From Acinetobacter venetianus RAG-1 = CIP 110063 (GTDB lineage: Bacteria > Pseudomonadota > Gammaproteobacteria > Pseudomonadales > Moraxellaceae), in assembly GCF_000368585.1 (NCBI RefSeq), contig NZ_KB849558.1:1763043-1827042 (forward strand): a DNA stretch of 64,000 nucleotides, read 5' to 3'. The position numbers were made by a program, and so were the translations under genes. Below the pieces are notes generated by a model. That model was given only the letters and a program-made list of their open reading frames with translations, did no database searches and was not told where the DNA came from. The first letter of the stretch is position 1, and each line of letters starts with the position of its first letter. Below are positions 17,633 through 26,862 of the stretch, in pieces.

Positions 17633-18343
17633 ATGGGCATACCCTTTGCTGAAAGTGAAAATCAATCTGCCAAACGTCTCGTCGGGCTTGGTCTAGTTTT
17701 ATTTTTACATCTTGTGATCGCCTATATTTTAGTAACAAGTTTAACCACTGATTTTACTAAACCAGTCGAGAAGCCTGTAGAACTTCAGATTATTCAAGAT
17801 ATTGAACCACCACCTCCTCCTCCACCACCAAAACCAGAGGAAAAGCCGCCAGAACCACCCAAAATGGTAGAGAAAGTGGCAAAAATGCCTGATCCACCGC
17901 CGAAACCAGTTGAAGCTGTGAAACCTGTTCAAAAGCCTGCACCGACTCAGACGACAAAGGTTACGGATGCAACTCCTACACCATCACCTGTTGCAGCAAG
18001 TCCAAGTCCAGTTGCAGCTCCAACCGTTGCAGCCGCACCTGCCGCTCCAGCTAAACCAGCAGGCATTTCACGTGGTGTTTCCGAAGGTGAAGCTGGCTGT
18101 AAAAAACCAGACTATCCACGTGAACAAGAAATGGCAGGTGAAGAAGGTACTGTTCGAATGCGTCTTCTAGTAGATGGTTCAGGAAAAGTGATAGATGCAA
18201 AAGTTAAGAAATCCAGTGGAGTTAGAGCCTTAGATAAAGCCGCTTCGAAAGCATTTAGTCTATGTACATTTACTCCTGCAATGAAAGATGGCGTTCCTCA
18301 ACAAGATTGGTATGAAGTTGAATACTCTTTCACAATTTCTTAA
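17633..18343 (+). CDS. TonB-family energy transducer
   Basis: TonB links the inner-membrane ExbB-ExbD motor to the outer-membrane receptor. The 236 residues contain one N-terminal membrane helix (LVGLGLVLFLHLVIAYILV, about residues 17-35), a long Pro/Lys/Glu-rich periplasmic rod (about 55-150) with a run of prolines, and the C-terminal TonB fold beginning near YPREQEMAGEEGTVRMRLL. A strong AGGAG lies before the ATG. The location right after the receptor gene and before exbB suggests a private TonB for this locus. Confidence 0.92.
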   Translation: MGIPFAESENQSAKRLVGLGLVLFLHLVIAYILVTSLTTDFTKPVEKPVELQIIQDIEPPPPPPPPKPEEKPPEPPKMVEKVAKMPDPPPKPVEAVKPVQKPAPTQTTKVTDATPTPSPVAASPSPVAAPTVAAAPAAPAKPAGISRGVSEGEAGCKKPDYPREQEMAGEEGTVRMRLLVDGSGKVIDAKVKKSSGVRALDKAASKAFSLCTFTPAMKDGVPQQDWYEVEYSFTIS

Positions 18344-18382
18344 TTAATTGAATAAATGAAACAAATTTTTGGAGAATTTAAG

Positions 18383-19258
18383 ATGAATAAAACAGCAAAA
18401 CATATCGTACGCTTCGCAGCAATCGGTCTCATTTCTACCAGTACATTATTACCATTTCACACGGTATGGGCTGATGAAACTACGCAAGCAACAGCTGTCA
18501 CAACAACGAATACTGAAGCCGTTACCCAAGCCACACCAACTCCGCCACCGTTACCCGCTACAGAAGAAAAAGTACATAACCCTTATGGCTTAGAAGCATT
18601 ATGGCGTGAAGGTGATCTCGTCGCAAAAACCACACTTTTTATTTTAGTTCTGATGTCAATTGGAACGTGGTACATCATTTTTTCTAAAGTATTTCAACAA
18701 AGTAAAATCAAGCGTCACGGCACTGAAGCTGAACGCAATTTCTGGGAAGCAGATACATTAAATAGTGCAAAAGAAAGTTTAGATCCTAGCAGTACCTATC
18801 GGTATATTGCTGAAAAAGGCATTCACTCAACAAAGCATCATGACGGCACATTATTAGAACGTATCGATTTCAACACTTGGGTGACGATCTCAATTCAACG
18901 TGCAATTGAAAAAGTCCAAAGTCATCTTGGCAATGGTTTAGCTTTCCTCGCTACCGTCGGTTCAACTGCGCCTTTCGTTGGATTATTTGGCACAGTCTGG
19001 GGCATCTACCACGCATTAACTGCAATTGGCATTTCAGGGCAAGCATCTATCGATAAAGTTGCTGGACCTGTTGGTGAAGCACTTATCATGACTGCAATTG
19101 GCCTTGCTGTCGCAGTACCAGCTGTACTTGGTTATAACTGGCTCACTCGCCGTAACAAAGCCGTGATGGACAATGTTCGCTCTTTCGGCTCAGACCTACA
19201 TGCTGTACTTCTCAGTGGTGACCTAAACAGCAATCACCCAAACCGTAATTCTAAATAA
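18383..19258 (+). CDS. exbB: ExbB/TolQ-type proton channel with N-terminal signal and extension
   Basis: The proton-channel subunit of the TonB motor. I take the ATG at 18383 with GGAG eight bases upstream instead of the frame opening at 18356. The first 30 residues look like a cleavable signal peptide, followed by a Thr/Pro-rich periplasmic stretch to about residue 65, then the first membrane helix (TLFILVLMSIGTWYIIF) and the conserved MotA/TolQ/ExbB core (FLATVGSTAPFVGLFGTVWG, ALIMTAIGLAVAVPAVLGYN). This extended form resembles ExbB of Xanthomonas and Pseudomonas putida. It is 12 bases upstream of the first exbD. Confidence 0.9.
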   Translation: MNKTAKHIVRFAAIGLISTSTLLPFHTVWADETTQATAVTTTNTEAVTQATPTPPPLPATEEKVHNPYGLEALWREGDLVAKTTLFILVLMSIGTWYIIFSKVFQQSKIKRHGTEAERNFWEADTLNSAKESLDPSSTYRYIAEKGIHSTKHHDGTLLERIDFNTWVTISIQRAIEKVQSHLGNGLAFLATVGSTAPFVGLFGTVWGIYHALTAIGISGQASIDKVAGPVGEALIMTAIGLAVAVPAVLGYNWLTRRNKAVMDNVRSFGSDLHAVLLSGDLNSNHPNRNSK

Positions 19259-19269
19259 GGAATACGATT

Positions 19270-19695
19270 ATGGGCATGATGATTAATTCAGATCAAAGTG
19301 ACGATGATGTAATCGGAACGATAAATACGACTCCGCTTGTGGACATCATGTTGGTATTGCTAATTATCTTTTTAATTACTGTTCCAGTCGTCACGCATAC
19401 CATTCCAGTCAAACTTCCTGAAGAAAAAAATACGCCTTATGCCACCACGCCACAAAATATTCAGCTCTCAGTCAATAAAACTGGCGATATTTTCTGGAAT
19501 GAACAACACGTTGCAAATAAAGAAACCTTGCTTGCACGTCTTCAAGTTGAGGCGCAAAAACGCCCTCAACCTGAGGTTCATATTCGTGGTGACCAACTTA
19601 CACATTATGAGGCGATTGATCAGGTTATAAGTACAACTCAACAAGCTGGTATTGGCAAAATCGCATTTGTCACTACACCACCTAGTTCACCATAA
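19270..19695 (+). CDS. exbD: ExbD-type motor subunit, first copy
   Basis: ExbD forms the proton-sensing partner of ExbB. The single helix near residues 22-43 carries the essential Asp in NTTPLVDIMLVLLIIFLI, and the periplasmic domain follows. An AAGGA ribosome site precedes the ATG. It lies 11 bases after exbB and 21 before a second exbD; the helix and Asp are conserved in both, so both should be active. Confidence 0.9.
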   Translation: MGMMINSDQSDDDVIGTINTTPLVDIMLVLLIIFLITVPVVTHTIPVKLPEEKNTPYATTPQNIQLSVNKTGDIFWNEQHVANKETLLARLQVEAQKRPQPEVHIRGDQLTHYEAIDQVISTTQQAGIGKIAFVTTPPSSP

Positions 19696-19716
19696 GGTCA
19701 GATTAAGGAGTCACTC

Positions 19717-20136
19717 ATGGGTATGAATGTCGGTCCAAAAAGTAGTGAAGATGATGTCATGCTTGATGTCAACATGACACCTTTAATTGATGTCATGTTG
19801 GTATTGTTAATCATGTTCATCATTACCATCCCAATTCCAAATAATGCCATTAATATCAACTTGCCAAACGGTACGCCTCCGCCGCCGACTGACCAAAAAC
19901 CGCCTGAAGTGATCAATTTACGTGTCGATGCTCAAGGTCAAATTTTTTGGAATGATCAGGTGGTCGCGGATCGCCAAGCACTAAAAGCACTGTTTGAAAA
20001 TGTGGCTCAAAAGGCAGATCAGGATCAAATTAAATTTAAACCTGATGCCCAAGCAGAATATAAAAATATTGCGATGGTGATGGCTTTAGCTCAGCAAAGT
20101 AATGTCACTAAAATAGGAATTGTCAGTAATAACTAG
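19717..20136 (+). CDS. exbD: ExbD-type motor subunit, second copy
   Basis: A second ExbD paralogue with the helix motif NMTPLIDVMLVLLIMFIITI including the essential Asp, and a periplasmic domain beginning with a Pro-rich segment (GTPPPPTDQKPPEV). Tandem exbD genes are known in Xanthomonas, where the second can be substrate-specific. The gene has an AAGGAG ribosome site and ends the plus arm; a terminator follows 48 bases later. Confidence 0.9.
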   Translation: MGMNVGPKSSEDDVMLDVNMTPLIDVMLVLLIMFIITIPIPNNAININLPNGTPPPPTDQKPPEVINLRVDAQGQIFWNDQVVADRQALKALFENVAQKADQDQIKFKPDAQAEYKNIAMVMALAQQSNVTKIGIVSNN

Positions 20137-20184
20137 AAAAATAAAAACAATCAACTAAGCTTCACAACTCTAAGTTGCTCCTAT

Positions 20185-20213
20185 GCTAACAAGCTCGCTT
20201 GTTAGCTTTTTTT
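20185..20213 (+). terminator. Rho-independent terminator after exbD
   Basis: A perfect 10-bp stem GCTAACAAGC / GCTTGTTAGC with a two-base spacer is followed by seven T. It ends the tonB-exbB-exbD-exbD unit and touches the end of the convergent gene. Confidence 0.9.
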
Positions 20214-20880
20214 ATTTTATTTCATTCACCACAATAGGGATGATGGTGCTATTCACCTTATAGCCTTTCGGTTTGTCATCACATGCATCGCCCATGACTG
20301 TCGTTTTAACAACAAACGAAGAATAAGGCATCACATTTAAATAGCCAGTATTATCAGCACCAGTACGACAATCTTCGCTTTCAAGTTTTTCATCAAAACG
20401 TCCAGCATAAGATGACTCTTGAACTTCTGTTATTAACTTTGCATTCCATTGGTTGAGATAAACTAAACTTTTTGTAGATTCGACTGCACCCTGTCCTGAG
20501 CCAGCACTTTCGATTTCAACTAATTCAATCGATTTACCCTTGTACACAGTTGAATGAACTTTAAATGTATTCGATTGCCCACCAAACTCTTTTAATATTT
20601 GAGCTTGTTTAAGCTTGGGTCGAGTCAGCACATAACCTGCCCAAAAGTTACGACCTGCATTTTCAAAACTCACACCAGATAAATAAGCTTCTTCACCCGA
20701 AACTAATTTCACTTTTTCAGTATGATCAATCTGAATGGCTTGTGGTGGATTAGCATTTGAGTCTTGAAGGTTGGTAATCCAACTAATGATGGTTTTATCT
20801 GTCGGGACAGCAGCATGCACTACTGAAAGCAATGAACTCAATAAAAATACTGAACTGGCTAGATAGTATTTAATATCCAC
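20212..20880 (-). CDS. Hypothetical exported protein, 222 aa
   Basis: The family is not recognised with confidence. It begins at a GTG (20880) with GGGAG upstream and has a clear signal peptide (YYLASSVFLLSSLLSVVHAA). The mature part has two Cys near the C terminus (ESEDCRTG and MGDACDDK) that may form a disulfide. It reads as a soluble periplasmic protein of mixed beta structure. It is 16 bases downstream of the SUKH gene and could be the last gene of the biotin-operon transcript, though nothing ties it to biotin. Confidence 0.6.
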   Translation of the reverse strand: MDIKYYLASSVFLLSSLLSVVHAAVPTDKTIISWITNLQDSNANPPQAIQIDHTEKVKLVSGEEAYLSGVSFENAGRNFWAGYVLTRPKLKQAQILKEFGGQSNTFKVHSTVYKGKSIELVEIESAGSGQGAVESTKSLVYLNQWNAKLITEVQESSYAGRFDEKLESEDCRTGADNTGYLNVMPYSSFVVKTTVMGDACDDKPKGYKVNSTIIPIVVNEIK

Positions 20881-20896
20881 AAATAATCTCCCTCTC

Positions 20897-21394
20897 TTAT
20901 TCCCAAAATTTTTGCCCTAATTCACTCACATACTCTGTAATAAAATTATAGAAATTTAATTCAAGATTATTCCAATTATTTCTACTATCTAATGGCGTTA
21001 CAATCATCATAGAACCATAATCATTTTTTGATGGATCAGTTCTTAATAATAAAAGATCACTGTCACCCAAAAACTCGCCAACAATTAAATCTCCTTTTAA
21101 ATAATCACTATTCCCTTCTATGAAATCTCGTGTTTTCTCTTGAATTAAAAAAGCATCAAACAATTGCAATCCCCATTGACCATAAACAATATCTTCAAAT
21201 AGATAAGCTCCATTTGCTAATTTGTAGAACTCAACAAACTCTATTGGTAAATCAATAAGAAGCTCATCTATCCCGATAAAACCATGAAAAAATCGGCACC
21301 TGAAAAGTAGGTCGCGAGAGATGGCATCTATATGTTTTGGAATTGTCCAATCTTTTTTTATTTCATTAATCAGTTCTTTAAATAAGTTTTCCAT
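20897..21394 (-). CDS. SMI1/KNR4 (SUKH) family protein
   Basis: The protein has the SUKH pattern: a helix and strand leading to LPIEFVEFYKLANGAYLFED, then GDLIVGEFLGDSDLLLLRTD, then a hydrophobic C-terminal helix (NFYNFITEYVSEL). In bacteria SUKH proteins are mostly immunity proteins against secreted nuclease or deaminase toxins. No toxin gene is next to it. It begins one base after the bioD stop, with no good ribosome site of its own, so translation probably depends on bioD. It may be an orphan immunity gene that moved into the operon. Confidence 0.7.
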   Translation of the reverse strand: MENLFKELINEIKKDWTIPKHIDAISRDLLFRCRFFHGFIGIDELLIDLPIEFVEFYKLANGAYLFEDIVYGQWGLQLFDAFLIQEKTRDFIEGNSDYLKGDLIVGEFLGDSDLLLLRTDPSKNDYGSMMIVTPLDSRNNWNNLELNFYNFITEYVSELGQKFWE

Positions 21395-21395
21395 T

Positions 21396-22034
21396 TTAAA
21401 ACTTTTCTAACTCAATCCATTGAGCATCAGGAAAATGCTTCGCTAAATAACTTTTTAAATAATCCGCTGTATCTTTAGAAATAAGTGGATCTTTCGATTC
21501 ATCCTTTAAGTTATATACCAAAGCATGCAATTTCAAACCACGATTTTTTAAAGCCTCTAAACTGAGTAAAGTATGATTAATGCTTCCCAAACGCCCAGAA
21601 GTCACTAAAATCACAGGAAATTGATGCTGAGCGATATAATCAATAGTCAACAATTCTGTGGTTAAAGGCACCATCAAACCGCCAGCACCTTCTAACAACA
21701 CCACCTCAAACCGCTGAGCCAATTTTTTAGTCGCAACTTCAATTTTCGCGAAATCTAAGTCTCGTCCATCTAAACGTGTGGCTAAATGCGGCGAGGCAGG
21801 ATAAGTAAAAATTTCAGGCATGGTCAATTTTTCATGATCTTCCTGAAACCAGCCACTACCCATAATTTCACGGTGTTTTTCAATATCTTCAGAGATATCT
21901 ATATTACCCGTTTGAACTAATTTTTGGGTAATAACTCGCTGCCCTTGTTCAGTCCAAAGTTTGGCGAGATAACCTGTGGCATAAGTTTTCCCAATTTCTG
22001 TATCAATACCGCTGACAAAATAAATACCTTTCAT
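21396..22034 (-). CDS. bioD: Dethiobiotin synthetase
   Basis: BioD closes the ureido ring of dethiobiotin from diaminopelargonate, CO2 and ATP. The N-terminal P-loop variant ([19 protein letters not shown]) and the [12 protein letters not shown] motif near residues 114-125 are both intact; the second P-loop base motif ([14 protein letters not shown]) follows. Length 212 aa is normal. It is separated from bioC by an unrelated small membrane-protein gene, which is unusual because the two are normally adjacent. Confidence 0.93.
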   Translation of the reverse strand: MKGIYFVSGIDTEIGKTYATGYLAKLWTEQGQRVITQKLVQTGNIDISEDIEKHREIMGSGWFQEDHEKLTMPEIFTYPASPHLATRLDGRDLDFAKIEVATKKLAQRFEVVLLEGAGGLMVPLTTELLTIDYIAQHQFPVILVTSGRLGSINHTLLSLEALKNRGLKLHALVYNLKDESKDPLISKDTADYLKSYLAKHFPDAQWIELEKF

Positions 22035-22055
22035 CTCTTTTCTTTCACTTTACAT

Positions 22056-22550
22056 TTAATGGATCGATTCAGGTTCAATTTTAAAAACACGAGGATAACT
22101 TTCCCATCGATCATCAAAAGCATATTCAATACAAATATTTGATGATGAAAGCAGCTCTTTATTCTCTTGATAATATAAAAAAGTGACTACTTTTTGTTCA
22201 CCTACTAGCTCAAATGTATTTGGTGTATGTCTACTGTTTGAGATATTTATATTTTTAACAAGACCACATATTTTTTGAATTGGTGCTTTTAGTTGCATAT
22301 ATGATGAAATCTCAAATGAAAAATATATAGAGTAACCAACAAAAATCATCAATATAATTTTTAATAAAAAAATAAATAACTTATTACTATACTTTTTTGT
22401 AAAAAAACCAAATATACCTAATGAAATACCAGTTACCAGTATCATTACTCCAAATTCAAACTCATAAAATATAAGCAAAAACAGGCTAACTATAATTGAA
22501 TAACCAGCATACTTGATCATATTTTCTGAAGTTAACTCGTCTTTAAGCAC
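22056..22550 (-). CDS. Hypothetical small membrane protein inserted in the biotin operon
   Basis: I do not recognise this 164-residue protein. Three hydrophobic segments (about residues 14-30, 33-49 and 58-80) are followed by a soluble C-terminal half of about 80 residues with two Cys (KICGLVK, SNICIEY). The likely start is a GTG at 22550 with AGAGG 12 bases upstream; an ATG at 22520 is an alternative. The DNA is more AT-rich than bioC and bioD on either side, which suggests a later insertion. No link to biotin synthesis is visible. Confidence 0.55.
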   Translation of the reverse strand: MLKDELTSENMIKYAGYSIIVSLFLLIFYEFEFGVMILVTGISLGIFGFFTKKYSNKLFIFLLKIILMIFVGYSIYFSFEISSYMQLKAPIQKICGLVKNINISNSRHTPNTFELVGEQKVVTFLYYQENKELLSSSNICIEYAFDDRWESYPRVFKIEPESIH

Positions 22551-22572
22551 TTTTAATATATACCTCTTATAC

Positions 22573-23322
22573 TTATTTTTTTCTTACAATCACGTAAATC
22601 GGATGATAAGTTAGGCGAAAACCATGCTCATCATAGAACTGTTGATAATCAGAATAAAACTGCTGTAAAGATTGCTTGGTCCAACGATGTGACTTTGCTG
22701 TTGCAGTCACCCCCGTCGCTTTTAGATGATGCAGCACTAATTTAGGATCATCAAAATATAGATTTTTCTGTTCTTCTTGTATAAACACAATCTCAAAGCC
22801 ATTTTCTTCAAGTTTCTGTTTCAATACTTCACTAGAATAATAATTTAAACCTTGCCCAGTCAGCTTTTTTATTTCGATTAAATTATTTTCACCAAATGTT
22901 GAGAAACCAAAATAGCTTTTCGGTTTTAAAGCATTATGAATTCGTTGTAATAATGCAGGTAGATCAACCATCCATTGTAAAGCAGAACTTGAAATTACTG
23001 CGTCAAGTGAATGAGGGAGTTGAAGTTGCTCAATATCACCGATCAGCCAGTGTATCTTTTCCAGATCAGAAAAATGTTGATCCACATCTTTATATAGATC
23101 ATTTAAATAAAGATTCTTCGTTTGAAAATAAGATTGAAATAAGCGGGTTAAATTTCCCGAACCACAACCGATCTCAAGGACTGAATCCAAGTTTTTCGGA
23201 CAATAAGTTTTGAGATATTCAAATAGTTCTTTACTGATCTGCTTTTGCGTCACGGCATGTTCAACATAACTTTGCCCTGCTTTAGCAAATCTTTGGGCAA
23301 CCAGTGCTTTATTGACGCTCAC
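22573..23322 (-). CDS. bioC: Malonyl-ACP O-methyltransferase
   Basis: BioC methylates malonyl-ACP so that fatty-acid synthesis can build the pimeloyl chain of biotin. The SAM-binding motif VLEIGCGSGNLT lies near residue 48 and the post-motif block DAVISSSALQWM near residue 107. I place the start at a GTG (23322) with GGAG five bases before it: the protein then opens [11 protein letters not shown], matching other BioC proteins, and the GTG overlaps the bioF stop (GTGA). A GTG two codons upstream is also possible. Length about 250 aa is normal. Confidence 0.92.
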   Translation of the reverse strand: MSVNKALVAQRFAKAGQSYVEHAVTQKQISKELFEYLKTYCPKNLDSVLEIGCGSGNLTRLFQSYFQTKNLYLNDLYKDVDQHFSDLEKIHWLIGDIEQLQLPHSLDAVISSSALQWMVDLPALLQRIHNALKPKSYFGFSTFGENNLIEIKKLTGQGLNYYSSEVLKQKLEENGFEIVFIQEEQKNLYFDDPKLVLHHLKATGVTATAKSHRWTKQSLQQFYSDYQQFYDEHGFRLTYHPIYVIVRKK

Positions 23323-24479
23323 AAACACTCCACCAATTGTTCTAACTCCTTTTTTTGCACCAAAGAAGTTAAAGATATTCTTAAACGTGAACTATTTTGC
23401 GGCACGGTTGGCGGACGGACAGGCATGGCATAAAAGCCCTGTTGCTGCACATACTTCGCCTTTTCGATTGCAGCTTGGCTCTCACCGACAATAATCGGAA
23501 TAATATGACTACTGGATGGACTATAAAAACCTTTCTCAATCACAGCGTGTTGTAAATATTGACTCATTTCAGCCAAATGCTGACGTTGCTGCTGCATGCT
23601 CAACATTTTATTAAAAATAAAGTCAGACCAAGCCATCGAAATTGGCGGTAATGCAGTACTAAAAATCAAAGGTCGCATTTTATTGATCAGATAATCACGA
23701 ATGATTGAATCACAAATGATATATCCCCCAACCGAAGCCATCGCTTTACCAAGTGCCCCAACCAAGAAATCGATCTGATCCAATACTGCATATTGCTCAG
23801 CACAACCTAAACCCTGCTTGCCTCTCACACCAATGCCATGTGCTTCATCCACATATAACATGGTTTTATGGAAACGCTGTTTTAACTGAACTAAGGCTGC
23901 TAAATCAGTCTCATCGCCATCCATACTAAAAATACTTTCAGTCACTACAATAACGCGTTCAATCTGCTCATCGTGATGATACTTTTGCAATAACTGTTCC
24001 AAATGCTGCAAATCATTATGTCGATAACGCACATATTGCGCCGTAGACAATCTGATACCATCAATCATACTGGCATGTACAAGTTTATCCGCCAAAATAA
24101 TGGTTTTGCTATCAGCAAGCGCAGGCAAAATACCAATATTCATGTGGTAGCCACTATTGAAAAGTAATGCAGCACGACCAAAAGTTTTGCTTAGGCTATT
24201 CTCAAATTGTTCATATTCTGCAAAATTACCTGTCAGTAAGCGCGATGATGATGAACTAAATAATATCCGTTCGATTTTTAAAGTATCAAGAAATTCTTCT
24301 CTCAACTTTAGATCAGCAGCTAAGCCCAAATAATCGTTGGAAGCTAAATTCAACATGGTTCGATCTTGAATGGTAATAAATCGTCCATGCTGTTGATTTG
24401 AAGTAAATTGTCGAAAATTACCTTGTTGCTTGAGTTGATCAAGCTGCTCGGCATAATGATTAAGCAAGGACATTGACAT
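23319..24479 (-). CDS. bioF: 8-amino-7-oxononanoate synthase
   Basis: BioF is a PLP enzyme that condenses pimeloyl-ACP (or CoA) with alanine. The family opening [14 protein letters not shown], the [17 protein letters not shown] block and the PLP lysine in [13 protein letters not shown] are present. Length 386 aa is usual. Its start overlaps the bioA end by 20 bases, and its stop overlaps the bioC start, so translation of the three genes is coupled. Confidence 0.95.
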   Translation of the reverse strand: MSMSLLNHYAEQLDQLKQQGNFRQFTSNQQHGRFITIQDRTMLNLASNDYLGLAADLKLREEFLDTLKIERILFSSSSSRLLTGNFAEYEQFENSLSKTFGRAALLFNSGYHMNIGILPALADSKTIILADKLVHASMIDGIRLSTAQYVRYRHNDLQHLEQLLQKYHHDEQIERVIVVTESIFSMDGDETDLAALVQLKQRFHKTMLYVDEAHGIGVRGKQGLGCAEQYAVLDQIDFLVGALGKAMASVGGYIICDSIIRDYLINKMRPLIFSTALPPISMAWSDFIFNKMLSMQQQRQHLAEMSQYLQHAVIEKGFYSPSSSHIIPIIVGESQAAIEKAKYVQQQGFYAMPVRPPTVPQNSSRLRISLTSLVQKKELEQLVECL

Positions 24480-25755
24480 CTGCTCCTTGCATACTTTTCA
24501 CCACTTCAGTCAAATGTGTTAATAAATAGTTCAGTTCATCATCACTAATCACATATGGCGGCATCACATAAACCAACTTTCCAAATGGTCGTACCCAAAT
24601 GCCACGTTCCACAAACTGTTGCTGAAAGGTTTTCATGTCGACATTAGATGTTAATTCAACTACACCAATCGCACCTAGAACCCGTACATCGGCAACGTGA
24701 TCAAGCTGTACTAAATCACTTAATTGCTCAACAAGGATCTTTTCAATACGTTGAATATTGCTCTGCCAATCTTGCTCAACCAATAATTGAGTGCTTCTCA
24801 AAGCAACAGCACAAGCCAGAGGATTCGCCATAAAGGTTGGACCATGCATGAACACGCCCGCTTCGCCACGACTAATGGTTTCAGCCACTTGTTTAGTCGT
24901 TAATGTTGCAGATAATGTCATATAGCCTCCAGTCAAACCTTTACCGATACACATGATATCGGGTTCAACTTGTGCATGCTCCCAAGCAAACATTTTGCCT
25001 GTACGCCCAAAACCAGTGGCAATTTCATCAAAGATGAACAATAAATTGTACTGCTCACACAAAGCTTTGGCTTGGCGCAAATATTCAGGATGATAAAAAC
25101 GCATCCCACCTGCACCTTGCACAATTGGCTCAATAATTAGTGCAGCAATGCTGTGATGATGCTGTTCGATCTGGTGTTTGAGCTCTTGAATATCTTGTGG
25201 ATTCCACTCACCATCAAAACGGCTTTGTGGCGCAGGAACAAAAATTCGACTCGGTAAACTACTACCAAAAATCTGATGCATCCCCGTGACTGGATCACAG
25301 ACAGACATCGCATTCCATGTATCACCATGATAGCCAGAACGTGTAGTAATAAAATTTGTTTTCTTAGGCTGATTCAATGCAGCCCAATATTGAACTGCCA
25401 TTTTTAAAGCCACTTCTACAGCAACAGAACCTGAATCTGCATAGAAAATCTTATCTAAGTTCGGCGGCGTAATTTTTAATAATAATTTGCCCAATTCAAT
25501 CGCAGGTTCATGGGTTAGACCGCCAAACATGATATGCGCCATGTTCTGTAATTGATCTGCAACCGCTTGATTCAGCTCAGGATGGTTATAACCGTGAATC
25601 GCACACCACCATGACGACATGCCATCAACTAAAGTTCGACCATCTTCTAGTTCAATCGTTGCACCATAAGCACGTTTCACTTTAAAGGTTGGTAGTGGAT
25701 TTAACATCGAAGTATAGGGATGCCATATATGTTCTAAATCAAATAAATCGGTCAT
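24460..25755 (-). CDS. bioA: Adenosylmethionine-8-amino-7-oxononanoate aminotransferase
   Basis: BioA transfers an amino group from S-adenosylmethionine to make diaminopelargonate. The opening HIWHPYTSM, the block [16 protein letters not shown], the [12 protein letters not shown] motif and the PLP lysine in [11 protein letters not shown] identify it. Length 431 aa is normal. It is the first gene of the minus-strand biotin operon and has a GGAG ribosome site; the leader upstream holds a block of three hairpins. Confidence 0.95.
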   Translation of the reverse strand: MTDLFDLEHIWHPYTSMLNPLPTFKVKRAYGATIELEDGRTLVDGMSSWWCAIHGYNHPELNQAVADQLQNMAHIMFGGLTHEPAIELGKLLLKITPPNLDKIFYADSGSVAVEVALKMAVQYWAALNQPKKTNFITTRSGYHGDTWNAMSVCDPVTGMHQIFGSSLPSRIFVPAPQSRFDGEWNPQDIQELKHQIEQHHHSIAALIIEPIVQGAGGMRFYHPEYLRQAKALCEQYNLLFIFDEIATGFGRTGKMFAWEHAQVEPDIMCIGKGLTGGYMTLSATLTTKQVAETISRGEAGVFMHGPTFMANPLACAVALRSTQLLVEQDWQSNIQRIEKILVEQLSDLVQLDHVADVRVLGAIGVVELTSNVDMKTFQQQFVERGIWVRPFGKLVYVMPPYVISDDELNYLLTHLTEVVKSMQGADVNVLA

Positions 25756-25819
25756 CCTTTATTCACTCCTCATTTTATCCTAAGCCAATTAAATGCACGA
25801 AAATATCTACAATCGCAGA

Positions 25820-25914
25820 GGCGGCATGGATGCCGCCCGTTGAGCTGCGGCATCAAGGATGTGCCGTCAGCTCAACAAAGGATTTTTGCTTACTTTTGAT
25901 CCTTCAAAAGTAAG
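25820..25914. repeat. Triple-hairpin noncoding element, probable dispersed repeat
   Basis: Three consecutive hairpins lie within 95 bases: GGCGGCAT/ATGCCGCC (25820-25837); a 14-bp stem GTTGAGCTGCGGCA with a one-base bulge (25839-25876); and CTTACTTTTGA/TCAAAAGTAAG (25889-25914). This succession, ending in a TACTTTTG-loop-CAAAAGTA arm, resembles an element seen again and again in Acinetobacter and other gammaproteobacteria and often mis-called as a short gene; that is from memory. It lies in the leader of bioA and could also act in its regulation. Confidence 0.55.
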
Positions 25915-26031
25915 GTCATATATTTGCACAATACAATAACGTTGCCATAACCGACAAAGGCCAACTATCTTAAACGTGTCAAAACCTAAAATAAATTGCG
26001 AGAACTTTCAATTCAAGCAAGATTAAACCGT

Positions 26032-26751
26032 CTATTGAATAAAATCCTTAATTATTTGCACAGTCTGTTCAACCATGAAGCATGGAAAACCATGTGAAGC
26101 ACCATAAATCGAAACAACATATAGATTCTTTGCAGCTAAATTCTGAATATTTTGCACAACTTGGTAAGGAACTAAAGCATCATGCTCCGCAATCACATGA
26201 AGCTGATCACCTTGATAGTTTTCATACATCTCAACCAAATTGATTTGTTCCAACATCAGTAAGCCTTGCTTCAATAACGCAATCGGCTGTGGACGAATCA
26301 ACTTTTGCATTGCTAAAAAATCTTTTCTTGCAGTATCCGCACCTTGGCAAACAAGTAAACCAAAGCGTTTTAAAGTTGTAATCGCATCCTGCTCAAATGA
26401 TTGTTTGAACTGTTGGAATGTTTCAATAGGCATTGCAGTCGACCAGTTTTCTTGCACTACAAAACAAGGATTTGAAGCTAAAGTAATTAAAATCTTCTCT
26501 TCTTCATATTGTTTTTCCATTTGATGGACTAATAATGTTGCAAGTTGTCCACCCAGCGACCATCCAAGAATTACATCAAACGCTCTTGCATATTCAACTT
26601 GTTGTTGCAAGACTTGCTCATCTAAGGCATTGAAAATATTAATTCGATCTACACAATGTCCTTGCTGTTGCAATGCTTCATGCAAAGGTTGTAATAATTC
26701 GGCTCCACCACCCCATCCTGTGATCAGTAAAATCTTCTTAGACAAACGCAT
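26032..26751 (-). CDS. Alpha/beta hydrolase, BioH-like
   Basis: A 239-residue alpha/beta hydrolase with a probable Ser-Asp-His triad: nucleophile in GWSLGGQLA near residue 77, Asp in AEHDALVP near residue 183 and His in GASHGFPCF near residue 212. The shape and the position next to the bioA-F-C-D operon suggest a BioH role, releasing pimeloyl-ACP from its methyl ester, but several unrelated hydrolases can do this. I use the ATG at 26751 (after AAAAGG); the frame extends to 26820 without a good start. It is divergent from the peroxiredoxin gene. Confidence 0.7.
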   Translation of the reverse strand: MRLSKKILLITGWGGGAELLQPLHEALQQQGHCVDRINIFNALDEQVLQQQVEYARAFDVILGWSLGGQLATLLVHQMEKQYEEEKILITLASNPCFVVQENWSTAMPIETFQQFKQSFEQDAITTLKRFGLLVCQGADTARKDFLAMQKLIRPQPIALLKQGLLMLEQINLVEMYENYQGDQLHVIAEHDALVPYQVVQNIQNLAAKNLYVVSIYGASHGFPCFMVEQTVQIIKDFIQ

Positions 26752-26862
26752 ACCTTTTGATTGAACAATCATTTTGTATAAAACATCGCATATATTCGTT
26801 ATTTTTCCTAGCCACCCCACTTCAATTTGCTAAAATATGTGCGATTACACTTTGAGATCAAA

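Noticed and set aside
25689..25913. A 74-codon plus-strand frame crossing the bioA leader
   Set aside because: It begins inside bioA on the opposite strand and ends in the triple-hairpin element; the apparent coding is a by-product of the repeat.
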